Notes under the pieces: generated by a model
The model's input: only the letters and a program-made list of their open reading frames with translations
The model's database searches: none
Told to the model about the DNA's origin: nothing
DNA from: Microtetraspora glauca
Lineage (GTDB): Bacteria > Actinomycetota > Actinomycetes > Streptomycetales > Streptomycetaceae
Direction of reading: 5' to 3'
Length of the DNA: 64,000 nt
NCBI GenBank assembly: GCA_000721275.1
Contig: JOFO01000003.1
Location: forward strand, 252,335-316,334
Shown: piece by piece, positions 38,426 to 47,753 of the stretch
Layout of the letters: the number at the start of each line of letters is the position of its first letter
Numbering within the stretch: position 1 is the stretch's first letter
Made by a program: the position numbers and the translations under genes

Positions 38426-39400
38426 GTGGGATCCGAGGACCTGACCACACGACCGTCTCCGGACGGGCCCGGCGGGGAGCCCGGCACCGACGGCACCGAC
38501 GGCGCCGATCACACCGACGGCACCGCTCTCGCCGACGGCGCCGAGCGCATCGATCACGCCGACCGCACCGATCACGCCGAGCGCACCGACCACACCGGCC
38601 CCGGCGGCTCCGGCCCCGGCGCCGAGGTCGTGGCCGAGGGGCTGGGCCTCAAGGGCCCGCGCGGCTGGGCCTTCCGGGACGTGTCCTTCCGCGCCGGGGC
38701 CGGCGCGCTGGTCGCGCTGGAGGGCCCGTCCGGGACCGGCCGCACCTGCCTGCTGCTCGCCCTCACCGGCCGGATGAAGACCGCCGAGGGCCGCGCCGAG
38801 GTCGGCGGCCTGCCGCTGCCGCGCCGGATGGCCGCCGTGCGCCGGATCGCCGCGCTCGGCCAGGTCCCCGGCGTCAGCGAGCTCGACCCGTCGCTCACGG
38901 TCGCCGAGCACCTGCGCGAGCGGGCCCTGCTCCAGCGCCGGTTCGACGGCTCGGTCCGCGCGCTGCTCCGCCGCCCCGGCACCCGGGCCGCCGAGACCCG
39001 GGCGCGGATCGACGAGGCGCTGGCCGCCGCCGGACTGGACCTCGCCGCCCTGCCGAAGGGCGAGCGGACCTCCGTACGCGACCTGGAACGGCTGGAGGCC
39101 CTGCGCCTGTCGATCGCGCTGGCCCTGATGGGGCGGCCCCGGGTGCTGGGCGTGGACGACACGGACCTGAAGCTGTCGGACGCCGACCGGGCCGCTGCCT
39201 GGGCGCTGCTGCGCTCGGTGGCCGCCGCGGGCACCACCGTCCTCGCGGTGTGCAGCGAGGCGCCCGCCGACGCCCTGCGGATCACCACGGTCGCCGCCGC
39301 CCCGCGAGGGGACGAGCGGGCCCCGGAAGCCGCCGACGACGAAGACGACATCACCGAGGAGGGGGCGGACGATGCGCTCGCCGAAACTGGCCGCGCTTGA
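38426..39400 (+). CDS. Degenerate ABC-transporter ATP-binding protein, partner of YhgE/Pip
   Basis: 324-residue ABC NBD-like protein. The P-loop is GPSGTGRT (100-107), so the Walker A lysine is arginine (R106). The Q-loop glutamine is kept (Q146). There is no LSGGQ signature: the equivalent stretch is VRDLERLEALRLSI. Walker B reads RVLGVDD (D244-D245, no catalytic Glu), and the H-loop His is missing (AVCSEAP). Residues 20-60 are repeated D-H/G-T. GTG 38426 is chosen because GGGGGGTGG lies upstream; GTG 38405 falls inside the operator. It overlaps yhgE by 29 bases. Confidence 0.85.
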   Translation: MGSEDLTTRPSPDGPGGEPGTDGTDGADHTDGTALADGAERIDHADRTDHAERTDHTGPGGSGPGAEVVAEGLGLKGPRGWAFRDVSFRAGAGALVALEGPSGTGRTCLLLALTGRMKTAEGRAEVGGLPLPRRMAAVRRIAALGQVPGVSELDPSLTVAEHLRERALLQRRFDGSVRALLRRPGTRAAETRARIDEALAAAGLDLAALPKGERTSVRDLERLEALRLSIALALMGRPRVLGVDDTDLKLSDADRAAAWALLRSVAAAGTTVLAVCSEAPADALRITTVAAAPRGDERAPEAADDEDDITEEGADDALAETGRA

Positions 39401-41522
39401 GCTGAGGCGCTTCGGCAGGGGCAAGCTGCCGCGCGCCGCGCTCGTCGCGGTCCTGCTGCTGCCGCTGCTGTACGGCGCCCTGTACCTGTACTCGTTCTGG
39501 GACCCGTACGGCAGGCTCGACAAGCTGCCCGTCGCCCTGGTCAACGAGGACCGCGGCGCCACCGCCGACGGCAAGCGGATCACCGCGGGCGCCGACATCA
39601 CCGAGGGGCTGCTCGACAGCGGGACCTTCGAGTGGCACGAGGTCAGCGACGCCGAGGCCCGCGAGGGCGTCGAGGACGGCACGTACTACCTGTCGCTGAC
39701 CGTCCCCCGCGACTTCAGCGAGCGGATCGCGTCCAGCTCCGGGGACTCCCCGGAGACCGGCGCCCTGCAGGTCCGGACGAACGACTCCAACAACTACATC
39801 GTCGGCCAGATCTCCCGGACCGTCTTCGCCGAGGTGCGCACCGCCGCCTCCACCAAGTCGTCCCGGACCTTCCTCGACAAGATCTTCATCTCCTTCTCCG
39901 ACATCCACGAGGCCACCGCCGAGGCCGCCAAGGGCGCCGCCGACCTGAAGAAGGGCGTGGACAAGGCCAAGAAGGGCTCCAAGGACCTCTCCGAGGGCCT
40001 CACCGACGCCAAGGCCGGCAGCAGCGACCTGGCCGCCGGCCTGAAGAAGCTCGACAAGGGCTCCAAGGACGTCCAGACCGGCACCCGCCAGGTCGCGAAC
40101 GGCACCCAGGCGCTCGCCGACAAGGTCAACGGCACCGCCGACAAGGTCCGCCCCTACCTGGCGAACAACGGCACGTCGATCCGCGACACCGCCAAGCTCG
40201 TCTCCGACTCCGCCACGGCCGCGCGCAACGACCTGGCCGACCTGGTCCGCCGCGCCCCGCAGCTGCGCACGGCCGCCCACACGGCGGACGACACCCTCGC
40301 CCGGCTGCACCGCACGTCCTGCGAGAAGCCCGGCGCCACCGACCCGCCGAAGATCGAGCTGCCGGAGGGCGTCACCCTGCCCGAGGGGTTCGTCCTGCCC
40401 GACACGAAGCAGTACTGCTCCGCCCTGAAGGAGGCGTCGACCACCGCCGGCGACGTCGCCACCATCGCGGACGACGTGCACCAGCTGACCAAGGACAGCA
40501 AGGGCGACCTGAAGACGCTCGACGCGCGCCTGAAGAAGCTCAAGAAGGAGGCCGACGAGCTGGCCGCCCGCGCCCCGCACCTGGACGAGGACGTGGAGGG
40601 CGCCATCCGGAAGATCAACGAGCTCAACCGGGGCGCGAAGAAGGTCGCCGACGGCGCCGAGCGGCTCCACACCGGCATCACCGGCGCCCGCGCGGGCTCG
40701 GTCAGCCTGGACAGCGGCGTCGGCAAGCTGAAGAAGGGCGCCGGCGACCTCGACGGCGGCCTGTTCAAGTTGGCCGACGGCTCCGGCTCGCTCGCCACCG
40801 GCCTCAAGGACGGCGTCGGCAAGATCCCGGACTACGACAAGGACGAGCGGGACCGGCGCACGGAGGTCATGGCCGACCCGGTGAAGCTGGCCGCCCAGTC
40901 GCTCCACAAGGCGCCCAACTACGGCACGGGCTTCGCCCCGTACTTCATCCCGCTCTCCCTCTGGGTCGGCGCCATGGTCGCCTACATGATCATCCAGCCG
41001 ATGAACCGGCGGGCCCTCGCCGCCGGCGCCTCCGCCTGGCGGATCGCGCTGGCCGGCTGGCTCCCGGTGGCCGCGATCGGCGTCCTCCAGGTCGGCGCGC
41101 TGCTGGCCGTCCTGCACTGGGGACTCGGCCTGGAGATGGCCAGGGCGGCCGGGACGGTCGGCTTCCTCGCCCTCGTGACCTGCTGCTTCGCCGCGATCAT
41201 CCAGTGGCTGAACGCCCGCTTCGGCGCGGCCGGCCGGATCCTCGTCCTGGCGCTGCTCATGGTCCAGCTGACCTCGGCGGGCGGCACCTACCCCGTGCAG
41301 ACCAGCCCGGGCTTCTTCAACGCCGTCCACCCGTTCCTGCCGATGACCCACGTGGTCGAGGCGCTGCGCCGGCTGATCTCCGGCGGCGGGCTCGGACCGG
41401 TCTGGGAGGCCGTGGCCGTCCTGACCGCCTTCACCCTGGGCGCGCTCGCCCTGACCGCGGTCACCGCGCGCCGCAAGCAGGTGTGGACGCTGGACCGGCT
41501 CCACCCGGAGCTGTCGCTGTGA
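39372..41522 (+). CDS. YhgE/Pip-family membrane protein (ABC-2 type permease)
   Basis: 716 residues. One N-terminal TM (about 20-42), then a large extracellular domain (about 45-510) with repeated helical Lys/Gly/Asp segments (DLKKGVDKAKKGSKDLSEGL) typical of YhgE/Pip and related to EsaA of type VII secretion; a C-terminal ABC-2-like block of about 5 TM helices (about 520-700). The best-known Pip is a phage receptor; family members also act in export. It starts within the ABC gene, and a TetR gene follows 34 bases downstream. Confidence 0.9.
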   Translation: MRSPKLAALELRRFGRGKLPRAALVAVLLLPLLYGALYLYSFWDPYGRLDKLPVALVNEDRGATADGKRITAGADITEGLLDSGTFEWHEVSDAEAREGVEDGTYYLSLTVPRDFSERIASSSGDSPETGALQVRTNDSNNYIVGQISRTVFAEVRTAASTKSSRTFLDKIFISFSDIHEATAEAAKGAADLKKGVDKAKKGSKDLSEGLTDAKAGSSDLAAGLKKLDKGSKDVQTGTRQVANGTQALADKVNGTADKVRPYLANNGTSIRDTAKLVSDSATAARNDLADLVRRAPQLRTAAHTADDTLARLHRTSCEKPGATDPPKIELPEGVTLPEGFVLPDTKQYCSALKEASTTAGDVATIADDVHQLTKDSKGDLKTLDARLKKLKKEADELAARAPHLDEDVEGAIRKINELNRGAKKVADGAERLHTGITGARAGSVSLDSGVGKLKKGAGDLDGGLFKLADGSGSLATGLKDGVGKIPDYDKDERDRRTEVMADPVKLAAQSLHKAPNYGTGFAPYFIPLSLWVGAMVAYMIIQPMNRRALAAGASAWRIALAGWLPVAAIGVLQVGALLAVLHWGLGLEMARAAGTVGFLALVTCCFAAIIQWLNARFGAAGRILVLALLMVQLTSAGGTYPVQTSPGFFNAVHPFLPMTHVVEALRRLISGGGLGPVWEAVAVLTAFTLGALALTAVTARRKQVWTLDRLHPELSL

Positions 41523-41556
41523 ACCGACCCGTACCGGCTCTGTGAGAATCGACCCC

Positions 41557-42168
41557 ATGGACAGCAGCAGCACCCGCCGCCAGGCGACCCGCGCCAAGCT
41601 CTACGAGGCGGCCGTCACCCTCATCGCCGAGCAGGGCTTCTCGGCGACCACGGTCGACGAGATCGCCGACCGGGCCGGGGTGGCCAAGGGCACGGTCTAC
41701 TACAACTTCAAGAGCAAGACCGAGCTCTTCGAGGAGCTGCTGCGCCACGGCGTCTCGCTGCTCACCGCCTCGCTGCGGACCGCCGCCGAGGACACCGAGG
41801 CCCGGGGCGGCACCCGGGTCGCCGCGCTGGACGCGATGATCCGCGCGGGACTCGTCTTCATCGACCGCTACCCGGCCTTCACCCAGCTGTACGTGGCCGA
41901 GCTCTGGCGCACCAACCGGGCGTGGAACTCCACCCTCCTCGTCGTCCGCCAGGAAGCCGTCGCGGTCGTGGAGGGCGTCCTGCGCGCGGGCGTCGAGGAG
42001 GGCGAGCTGAGCGAGGAGATCGACGTCCCGCTGACGGCGGCGGCGCTGGTCGGCATGGTCCTGGTGGCCGCGCTCGACTGGAAGGCGTTCCAGAGCGAGC
42101 GCTCCCTGGACGACGTCCACGCGGCGCTGTCGCTGCTGCTGCACGGCCGCGTGGGCGGGGGCCGCTGA
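41557..42168 (+). CDS. TetR/AcrR-family repressor, likely of its own operon
   Basis: 203 residues (M at 41557; an in-frame GTG at 41542 would add five). N-terminal HTH: EAAVTLIAEQGFSATTVDEIADRAGVAKGTVYYNFKSK, the TetR signature. The C-terminal ligand domain is all helical (TetR_C). ATG 41557 lies 7 bases after a GAGAAT -10-like hexamer, so a second, leaderless promoter is possible. The 30-bp palindrome at 38377-38406 upstream of the operon is its most likely target; autoregulation is inference. Confidence 0.9.
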   Translation: MDSSSTRRQATRAKLYEAAVTLIAEQGFSATTVDEIADRAGVAKGTVYYNFKSKTELFEELLRHGVSLLTASLRTAAEDTEARGGTRVAALDAMIRAGLVFIDRYPAFTQLYVAELWRTNRAWNSTLLVVRQEAVAVVEGVLRAGVEEGELSEEIDVPLTAAALVGMVLVAALDWKAFQSERSLDDVHAALSLLLHGRVGGGR

Positions 42169-42192
42169 GCCGGACCCGTCACGACGACGGAA

Positions 42193-42243
42193 GGCGCCGG
42201 TCCCGCGAGGCTCGATCCCCCCGAGCCACGCCGGACCGGCGCC
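42193..42243 (+). terminator. Compound hairpin after the TetR operon
   Basis: Outer stem GGCGCCGGTCC / GGACCGGCGCC (perfect, 11 bp), inner stem GGCTCG / CGAGCC. It lies 24 bases after the TetR stop. Confidence 0.7.
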
Positions 42244-42481
42244 GTCTTCGTACACCCCCGTGCACGTCCCCCGTGCCGGCAGGCGCACGGCCCCGTTCCG
42301 CCGCCCCGTGCCGGCGGTTCCGGAGCCGCGCCCCTTCCGTGGCTCCACTCTCTCCTCCGGGCGGCCCCTCCCCCATCCGCGCGGGTACTCATCTCCGCGT
42401 CTAGGTACGGATACTCAGTCCCCGTCCCGCCCGCGTCCGGCCCCCGTCCGGCCCTCGTCGGGGCGGGCCCGGGGCGGCCTG

Positions 42482-42517
42482 GTGACGGACGGGCGCGGTC
42501 TCGTTACGATCGCGAGC
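42482..42517 (+). promoter_or_regulatory. Leaderless promoter of the DUF4126 gene
   Basis: GTGACG (42482-42487), 17 bases, then TACGAT (42505-42510), ending 7 bases before the GTG start. Confidence 0.5.
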
Positions 42518-43156
42518 GTGTCCGTACTCCCCCTGGTCTTCACCAGCGGCTGGGCGAGCGGGATCAACGCGTACGCGGTGGTCCTGCTCCTCGGCGTCTT
42601 CGGCGCGACCGGGCTCACCGACGAGGTGCCCGAGGCGCTCCAGCGCACGGATGTCCTGATCGCGGCCGGCGTGCTCTTCCTGTGCGAGGCGGTCGCGGAC
42701 AAGATCCCGTACGTGGACAACGTGTGGGACTCCGTCCACACGGTGATCCGGCCGGTCTCGGGAGCCGTCGTGGCGGCCCTGCTGGCCGGCCAGAGCGGTT
42801 CGCTGCCCGAGCTGGCGGCGGGGGCGGTCGGCGGTTCCACGGCGCTGATGAGCCATCTGGTCAAGGCGGGGACCCGGATGGCGGTGAACACCTCGCCGGA
42901 GCCGTTCTCCAACATCGCGATCAGCACCGCCGAGGACCTGGCCGTCGCCGGGATCATCACCTTCGCGCTCTTCCATCCGGTGGCGGCGGCGGTGATCGCC
43001 GCCGTGCTGCTGGCGCTCGGCATCTGGCTGCTGGTCTTCCTGGCCGCCCGGATCCGGCGGTTCCTGCGCCGCCGGGCGCAGCGCCGCGAGGAGCGCAGAC
43101 GGGCGGCGGCCGGAGGCGGCCCACCTGCGGACCGGTCCGTCGGCGGGGGCCGATAA
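42518..43156 (+). CDS. DUF4126 membrane protein
   Basis: 212 residues with about five TM helices; SGWASGINAYAVVLLLGVFG and KIPYVDNVWDSVHTVIRP are the conserved family motifs, and NTSPEPFSNI is another. The C-terminus is a basic Arg-rich tail. Function is unknown. GTG 42518 is 7 bases from a -10 hexamer and has no Shine-Dalgarno sequence. The stop TAA is part of the -10-like TAAGGT for the next gene. Confidence 0.85.
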   Translation: MSVLPLVFTSGWASGINAYAVVLLLGVFGATGLTDEVPEALQRTDVLIAAGVLFLCEAVADKIPYVDNVWDSVHTVIRPVSGAVVAALLAGQSGSLPELAAGAVGGSTALMSHLVKAGTRMAVNTSPEPFSNIAISTAEDLAVAGIITFALFHPVAAAVIAAVLLALGIWLLVFLAARIRRFLRRRAQRREERRRAAAGGGPPADRSVGGGR

Positions 43157-43166
43157 GGTCCCTGAC

Positions 43167-44600
43167 ATGGGACGGATTGTGGTGATCGGCGCGGGTCTCG
43201 GCGCCATGGCGGCGGCGGCCCGGCTGGCCGTGGCCGGACACGCGGTGACGGTGTACGAGCGGACGCCGGCGTACGGCGGGGCGGTGGGCCGCTTCGAGCG
43301 GGACGGCTTCGCCTTCGACACGGGCCCCGGGCTGCTGCACCTCCCGGCGGTCTACCGCGATCTGTTCGTGAAGACGGGGAAGAAGCCGCTGGAGGAGTGC
43401 GTCGGGCTGAGCCAGGTCGATCCGGCCGCCCGGCACGTCTTCGCCGACGGCACCCGCGTGGACCTGCCGAACGCGTCGCGGGCCGGCACGCTCGCCGCCC
43501 TCGACGCGGCCCTCGGCGCGGGCACCGGCGAGCGCTGGGGCGACTTCCTGGTGCGGGCCCGCGAGGCGTGGGACCGGACCCGCCGCCCGCTCCTGGAGGA
43601 GCCGCAGCCCGCCGACCCGAAGTCCCTGGCCCGCGAGCCGTACCCGGCGCTGAAGTCGGGGCTGCTGCGCCGTCCGACGCGGACGCTCGCCCAGGTCGGC
43701 GCGCGCGAACTGAGGGACCCGCGACTGGTCGCGCTGCTGGACGCGTACGCGGAGGCCTACGGCTTCCCGGCGGCGTCCGCGCCCGCGTCGGCCGCCGTGC
43801 TGCCGTACATGGAGCAGACGTTCGGCAGCTGGTACGTGGCCGGCGGCATGCGGGCGCTCGCGGACGCGGTGTACGAGCGCTGCCGGGAGCGGCGGGTGGA
43901 GTTCGTCTTCGGCGCGGCGGTGGACGAGGTGCTGGAGGAGGACGGCCGGGCCGTCGGGGTGCGACTCGCATCCGGCTCGACGGTGGAGGCCGACCACGTG
44001 GTCGTGGGCGCCCCGGTGCCGGAGCTCTACCGCGAGCAGGTCCTGCCGTGGCGGTACAGCGACGAGTGGACGCACTTCCAGCACCCCGGCACCAGCCGGG
44101 TGACGGTCTGTCTGGCGCTGCGCGGGTCCCGGGAGGCGGACGCGGTCCACCGGACCGTCGTGCACGCGGAGGGCGGCCGGCCGACGGTGACCGTGCTGCG
44201 GCCGGACGACCCGGCGCTGCGCCCGGACGCCGCCCACGAGGCGGTGACGGTCACGGCGACCGTGCCGGCCTCCGTCGAGCGGGAGTGGGAGCCCTTCGCC
44301 GACGGGATGGTCGAGGCGGCCGCGCGGGCGGTGCCGGGGCTGGCCGAGCGGCTGGTGTGGCGGCACGTCCGCACGCCGGAGGACGTCCGGGCGGCGACCG
44401 GGTCGGCCGAGGTGCCGGGCCCGGCGCTGGCGGACGCCCGCGGGGAGTGGCTGCCCGCGCCGAACCTCTCCCCCGTGTCCGGGCTGTACTACGCGGGCGG
44501 CTGGGCGCATCCGGGCGGCGGGCTCGCCCACGCGGGCATGTCGGGCGCGCTGGTGGCCGGGCTGATCGTGGAGGGCGCGGAGTTCCGCGGCTCGCGGTGA
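43167..44600 (+). CDS. CrtI/phytoene desaturase-like FAD-dependent oxidoreductase
   Basis: 477-residue flavoprotein. The dinucleotide-binding start IVVIGAGLGAMAAAARLAV (residues 4-22), GGAVGRFERDGFAFDTGP (phytoene-desaturase signature) and the C-terminal YYAGGWAHPGGGLAHAGMSG are clear. No other carotenoid genes are near, so a role in carotenoid synthesis is unproven; it could oxidise another polyene or amine substrate. ATG 43167 is 7 bases after TAAGGT (43154-43159), suggesting a leaderless message. Confidence 0.88.
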   Translation: MGRIVVIGAGLGAMAAAARLAVAGHAVTVYERTPAYGGAVGRFERDGFAFDTGPGLLHLPAVYRDLFVKTGKKPLEECVGLSQVDPAARHVFADGTRVDLPNASRAGTLAALDAALGAGTGERWGDFLVRAREAWDRTRRPLLEEPQPADPKSLAREPYPALKSGLLRRPTRTLAQVGARELRDPRLVALLDAYAEAYGFPAASAPASAAVLPYMEQTFGSWYVAGGMRALADAVYERCRERRVEFVFGAAVDEVLEEDGRAVGVRLASGSTVEADHVVVGAPVPELYREQVLPWRYSDEWTHFQHPGTSRVTVCLALRGSREADAVHRTVVHAEGGRPTVTVLRPDDPALRPDAAHEAVTVTATVPASVEREWEPFADGMVEAAARAVPGLAERLVWRHVRTPEDVRAATGSAEVPGPALADARGEWLPAPNLSPVSGLYYAGGWAHPGGGLAHAGMSGALVAGLIVEGAEFRGSR

Positions 44601-44622
44601 CCGGGCCCGGCCGGACGGGCAG

Positions 44623-45501
44623 TCAGTAGCGGTACGGGGTCTGCCCGTCGGGGTGCGGGCCCTGGCCGTACGGCGCCGGCGTCTCGTCGGTGTCGCGCTG
44701 CTGCGGCACCCACACGCCGCCGGGCGGAGTGTCGTAGCCGTAGGAGGGCGCCTGGGGGTCGCCGTAGTACGAGGTGTACTGCTGGCCGTCGGTGGCGGGG
44801 CCGATGTACGGGTCGGAGTAGGCGGCGTACTGCTGCGGGGCACCGGTGGCGCCGTAGTCGTAGCCCGGCTGCTGCTGTTCGTAAGCGGGGGCGGCGTAGG
44901 CGTCGTACGCGGGGGCGGCCGGGTCGGCGGGCGCGTAGCCGCCGGTGCCGTAGCCGGAGGTGTCGTAGGTCCCGGTGGCGTAGGCGCCGGTGTCGTAGCC
45001 GTCGTAGCCGGGGGTCTGCGCCGCCGGGTCCTGCTGTCCGCCGCCGTAGACGCCGTACTGGCCGGTGTCCTCGGGCAGCGGCTGCGGCTCGAAGACGGAG
45101 GTGGGCTCGTCGCCCGCGCGCAGTTCCTCGGCGCCGGGGCCGGGGGCGTGTGCCGCGGCGGGGTCCTCGTACGCGAGGCCGGTGACCTCCAGGGTGGGGC
45201 CGGCGCCGGTGGCCGGGCCGGCCTTGCGGCGGCGGCTGGCGCCGGGGTTGCCGCCGATGGCCCAGCCGGTGGAGAAGCCGCGGCGGAAGGAGAGGGTGAC
45301 GAAGGTCTGGCCGACGGCGAAGGCGACCGCGCCGGCGATGATCACCGCCACCGACGGCAGCAGGACGCCGGCGACCACGCCGAGGAAGCCGCAGAAGGCG
45401 AGGACCCGCCAGCGCAGCCGCGCCTTGTACTGGAGCAGCACTTCGCCCAGCAGCCAGAGCGCCACCAGGCCGAACGCGATGTAGAGGACCGTCCACCCCA
45501 T
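44623..45501 (-). CDS. Membrane protein with long Tyr/Gly/Gln-rich disordered tail
   Basis: 292 residues. N-terminal TM segments (about 1-75, MGWTVLYIAFGLVALWLLGE and a second pair), then about 200 residues rich in Tyr, Gly, Ala, Pro and Gln (repeats like GYDGYDTGAY) with no fold recognised. Such tails can drive phase separation, but nothing here shows it. Start ATG 45501 has GAGAGGGG upstream; the frame runs on to 45528. Convergent with the CrtI-like gene (22-base gap). No function assigned. Confidence 0.8.
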   Translation of the reverse strand: MGWTVLYIAFGLVALWLLGEVLLQYKARLRWRVLAFCGFLGVVAGVLLPSVAVIIAGAVAFAVGQTFVTLSFRRGFSTGWAIGGNPGASRRRKAGPATGAGPTLEVTGLAYEDPAAAHAPGPGAEELRAGDEPTSVFEPQPLPEDTGQYGVYGGGQQDPAAQTPGYDGYDTGAYATGTYDTSGYGTGGYAPADPAAPAYDAYAAPAYEQQQPGYDYGATGAPQQYAAYSDPYIGPATDGQQYTSYYGDPQAPSYGYDTPPGGVWVPQQRDTDETPAPYGQGPHPDGQTPYRY

Positions 45502-45557
45502 TGCCCCGCCGCCCCTCTCTACGGCCACCGCCGCGGGTCAGGGGCGGGTACGACCGG

Positions 45558-46472
45558 TCAGGACTGCTGGTGCAGTCCGAGATTCTCGTAGATCTCGAGC
45601 GTCGCGGTGGAGCTGTTGAGCGTGATGAAGTGCAGGCCGGGGACACCCTCGTCCAGCAGACGCGCGCAGAACTCCGTCGCGAACTCGATACCGATGGAGC
45701 GTACAGCGGCGGGATCGTCCTTGACCGCGAGGATGCGTTCTTTCACATCGGCGGGGAAGGCGGCGTTGCTCAGCTGGGGCAGCCGGTCGAGGGTCCTGGC
45801 GGTGACGACGGGCATGACCTCGGGGATGATCGGGGTCTCGCAGCCCGCCTTCTCGACGCTGTCGCGGAGCCGCAGGTAGTTCTCCGGGTCGAAGAACATC
45901 TGGGTGATCGCGTAGTCGGCGCCGGCCCGGCACTTGTCGACGAAGTGGCGGATGTCGGTGTCCCAGTCGGCGGAGCGCGGGTGCATCTCGGGGAAGGCGG
46001 CGACGCCGACGCAGAAGTCGCCGGACTCCTTGATGAGCCGGACCAGGTCGGCGGCGTACCGGACGCCCTCGGGGTGCTCGACCCAGTCGCCCAGCGGGTC
46101 GCCCGGCGGGTCGCCGCGGAGCGCGAGCATGTTGCGGATGCCGGCGTCGGCGTACTGGCCGAGGACGTTCCGCAGTTCGGCGACCGAGTGGTCGACGGCG
46201 GTGAGGTGGGCGACCGGGGTGAGGGTGGTGTCCGAGGCGATCTTCTGGGTGGCCTTGACGGTGCCGCCGCGGGTGGAGCCGCCGGCGCCGTAGGTCACGG
46301 AGACGAAGCTGGGGCCGACGGCCTCGACGCGGCGCATGGCGTTCCAGAGGACCTGCTCGCCCTTGGGCGTCCGGGGGGCGTAGAACTCGAAGGAGTACGA
46401 CGTGCCGGAGGCGAGGATCTCGCGGACCGTGCGGGCGCGGTCCGTACGGACGGAAGCGGTTCCAAGGGCCAT
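45558..46472 (-). CDS. metF: 5,10-methylenetetrahydrofolate reductase
   Basis: 304-residue FAD enzyme making 5-methyl-THF for methionine synthesis. [35 protein letters not shown] and ALRGDPPGD are MetF motifs, and [12 protein letters not shown] is the FAD-binding region. ATG 46472 follows TAACCT by 6 bases on the minus strand (46479-46484), so the message is probably leaderless. No S-box is seen. Confidence 0.96.
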   Translation of the reverse strand: MALGTASVRTDRARTVREILASGTSYSFEFYAPRTPKGEQVLWNAMRRVEAVGPSFVSVTYGAGGSTRGGTVKATQKIASDTTLTPVAHLTAVDHSVAELRNVLGQYADAGIRNMLALRGDPPGDPLGDWVEHPEGVRYAADLVRLIKESGDFCVGVAAFPEMHPRSADWDTDIRHFVDKCRAGADYAITQMFFDPENYLRLRDSVEKAGCETPIIPEVMPVVTARTLDRLPQLSNAAFPADVKERILAVKDDPAAVRSIGIEFATEFCARLLDEGVPGLHFITLNSSTATLEIYENLGLHQQS

Positions 46473-46579
46473 ACGGGCAGGTTAGACGGGGTCCAGGCAG
46501 GCGCGGAAACCGCGTCCGAGGACTGGACAGCTTTTCGGACACCGGTACGACGGGGCCGCGCGGGCCCCGCCGGGCTCCG

Positions 46580-47233
46580 TCAGGCGCCGGACCGCTCCCG
46601 GACGCGCTTGGCGAGGGCGGCGCTGGCCTCGGCCGGGTCGTCGGCCTCGGTGATCGCGCGGACGACGACGATCCGGCGGGCGCCGGCGTCCAGCACCTGG
46701 TCCAGGTTGTCCGCGTCGATGCCGCCGATGGCGAACCAGGGGCGGTCCTGGGCGAGCCCCGCCGCGTACCGCACGAGGTCCAGGCCGGGGGCGTACCGCC
46801 CGGGCTTGGTGGGGGTGGGCCAGCAGGGGCCGGTGCAGAAGTAGTCGGTGCCGGGCTCGGCGGCGGCCGCGGCCACCTCGGACTCGGCGTGGCAGGAGCG
46901 GCCGATCAGCACCTCGTCGCCGAGGATCGCGCGGGCGGCGGGGACGGGCAGGTCGCCCTGGCCGAGGTGGAGGACGTCGGAGCCGATGGCGTGGGCGACG
47001 TCGGCCCGGTCGTTCACGGCGAGGAGCGTGCCGTGCCGGCGGCAGGCGTCGGCGAGGACCGCCAGGTGCTCCAGCTCCTCGGCGGCCTCCATGCCCTTGT
47101 CGCGCAGCTGGACGATGTCGACGCCGGAGGAGAGCACGGCGTCGAGGAAGGCGGGCAGGTCGCCCTGGCGCTTCCGGGCGTCGGTGCACAGGTAGAGCCG
47201 GGCGTCGGCGAGCCGCTCGCGAGGCGTGGGCAT
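46580..47233 (-). CDS. thiE: Thiamine-phosphate synthase
   Basis: 217-residue TIM-barrel enzyme joining HMP-PP and HET-P (thiazole phosphate) to thiamine phosphate. [17 protein letters not shown] (pyrophosphate/Mg site), [30 protein letters not shown], and [16 protein letters not shown] are typical ThiE motifs. It is on the opposite strand from the thiO-thiS-thiG operon 2 kb away and shows no TPP riboswitch of its own. About 70 bases from the Rv2175c-like gene upstream. Confidence 0.94.
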   Translation of the reverse strand: MPTPRERLADARLYLCTDARKRQGDLPAFLDAVLSSGVDIVQLRDKGMEAAEELEHLAVLADACRRHGTLLAVNDRADVAHAIGSDVLHLGQGDLPVPAARAILGDEVLIGRSCHAESEVAAAAAEPGTDYFCTGPCWPTPTKPGRYAPGLDLVRYAAGLAQDRPWFAIGGIDADNLDQVLDAGARRIVVVRAITEADDPAEASAALAKRVRERSGA

Positions 47234-47257
47234 GGTGGTTCCCCCCGTCGGGTGGTG

Positions 47258-47288
47258 CCGGTGCCGCGGCGCGGGGCCGGGGCACCGG
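47258..47288 (-). terminator. Possible terminator between the Rv2175c-like gene and thiE
   Basis: CCGGTGCC (47258-47265) pairs with GGCACCGG (47281-47288) around a 15-base loop. Confidence 0.4.
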
Positions 47289-47306
47289 CGGTGCTGGTTC
47301 GGCGTG

Positions 47307-47672
47307 TCAGACGGCGAGCGCCTGGGCGCGGCGCTTCACCTCCGTGCCGCGATTCTCGCGGAGCGCCTGCGCGGGGGTGCCGGGCAGGGTCGGGTCCGCG
47401 GTGAAGAGCCACTCCAGCATCTCCGCGTCGGAGAAGCCGTCGTCCCTGAGGAGCGTCAGGGTGCCGGAGAGGCCCTTGACGACCCTGTCCTCCTGGATGA
47501 AGGCGGCGGGCACCTGGAGCGCGTTGTTCTCGCCGCGGCGGACGGCGATCAGCTGGCCCTCCTTCACCAGCTGCCGCACCCGCGTCACCTCGACGCCGAG
47601 CATCTCGGCGATGTCGGGGAGGTGGAGCCACTCGGGGACGAGAGCATCGATGTTTGCGTCAATCTCGGTCAC
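47307..47672 (-). CDS. Rv2175c-family DNA-binding protein
   Basis: 121 residues. A winged-HTH-like N-terminus ([30 protein letters not shown]) and an Rv2175c-type C-terminal domain ([29 protein letters not shown]). In Mycobacterium tuberculosis Rv2175c binds DNA and is phosphorylated by PknL; here a PASTA kinase gene lies 3.8 kb away, so a kinase link is possible but unproved. GTG 47672 start. Confidence 0.85.
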   Translation of the reverse strand: MTEIDANIDALVPEWLHLPDIAEMLGVEVTRVRQLVKEGQLIAVRRGENNALQVPAAFIQEDRVVKGLSGTLTLLRDDGFSDAEMLEWLFTADPTLPGTPAQALRENRGTEVKRRAQALAV

Positions 47673-47753
47673 GGGACAAGCCTGCCATCCGGGGCCGACA
47701 GCCGGTAGTCGGGCCCGTCCCGCCGCCTCCGTCCGGGGGGTGCCAGGGGGGTG

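Larger units (their letters stand above)
42169..42517. other. Intergenic region between the TetR gene and the DUF4126 gene
   Basis: 349 bases without a gene. It holds a compound hairpin (42193-42243) and, at its end, a promoter for the DUF4126 gene. Nothing else is supported. Confidence 0.5.

Noticed and set aside
38405..39400. Longer version of the ABC gene starting at GTG 38405
   Set aside because: The start codon would be inside the operator and has no ribosome-binding site; GTG 38426 has a strong one.
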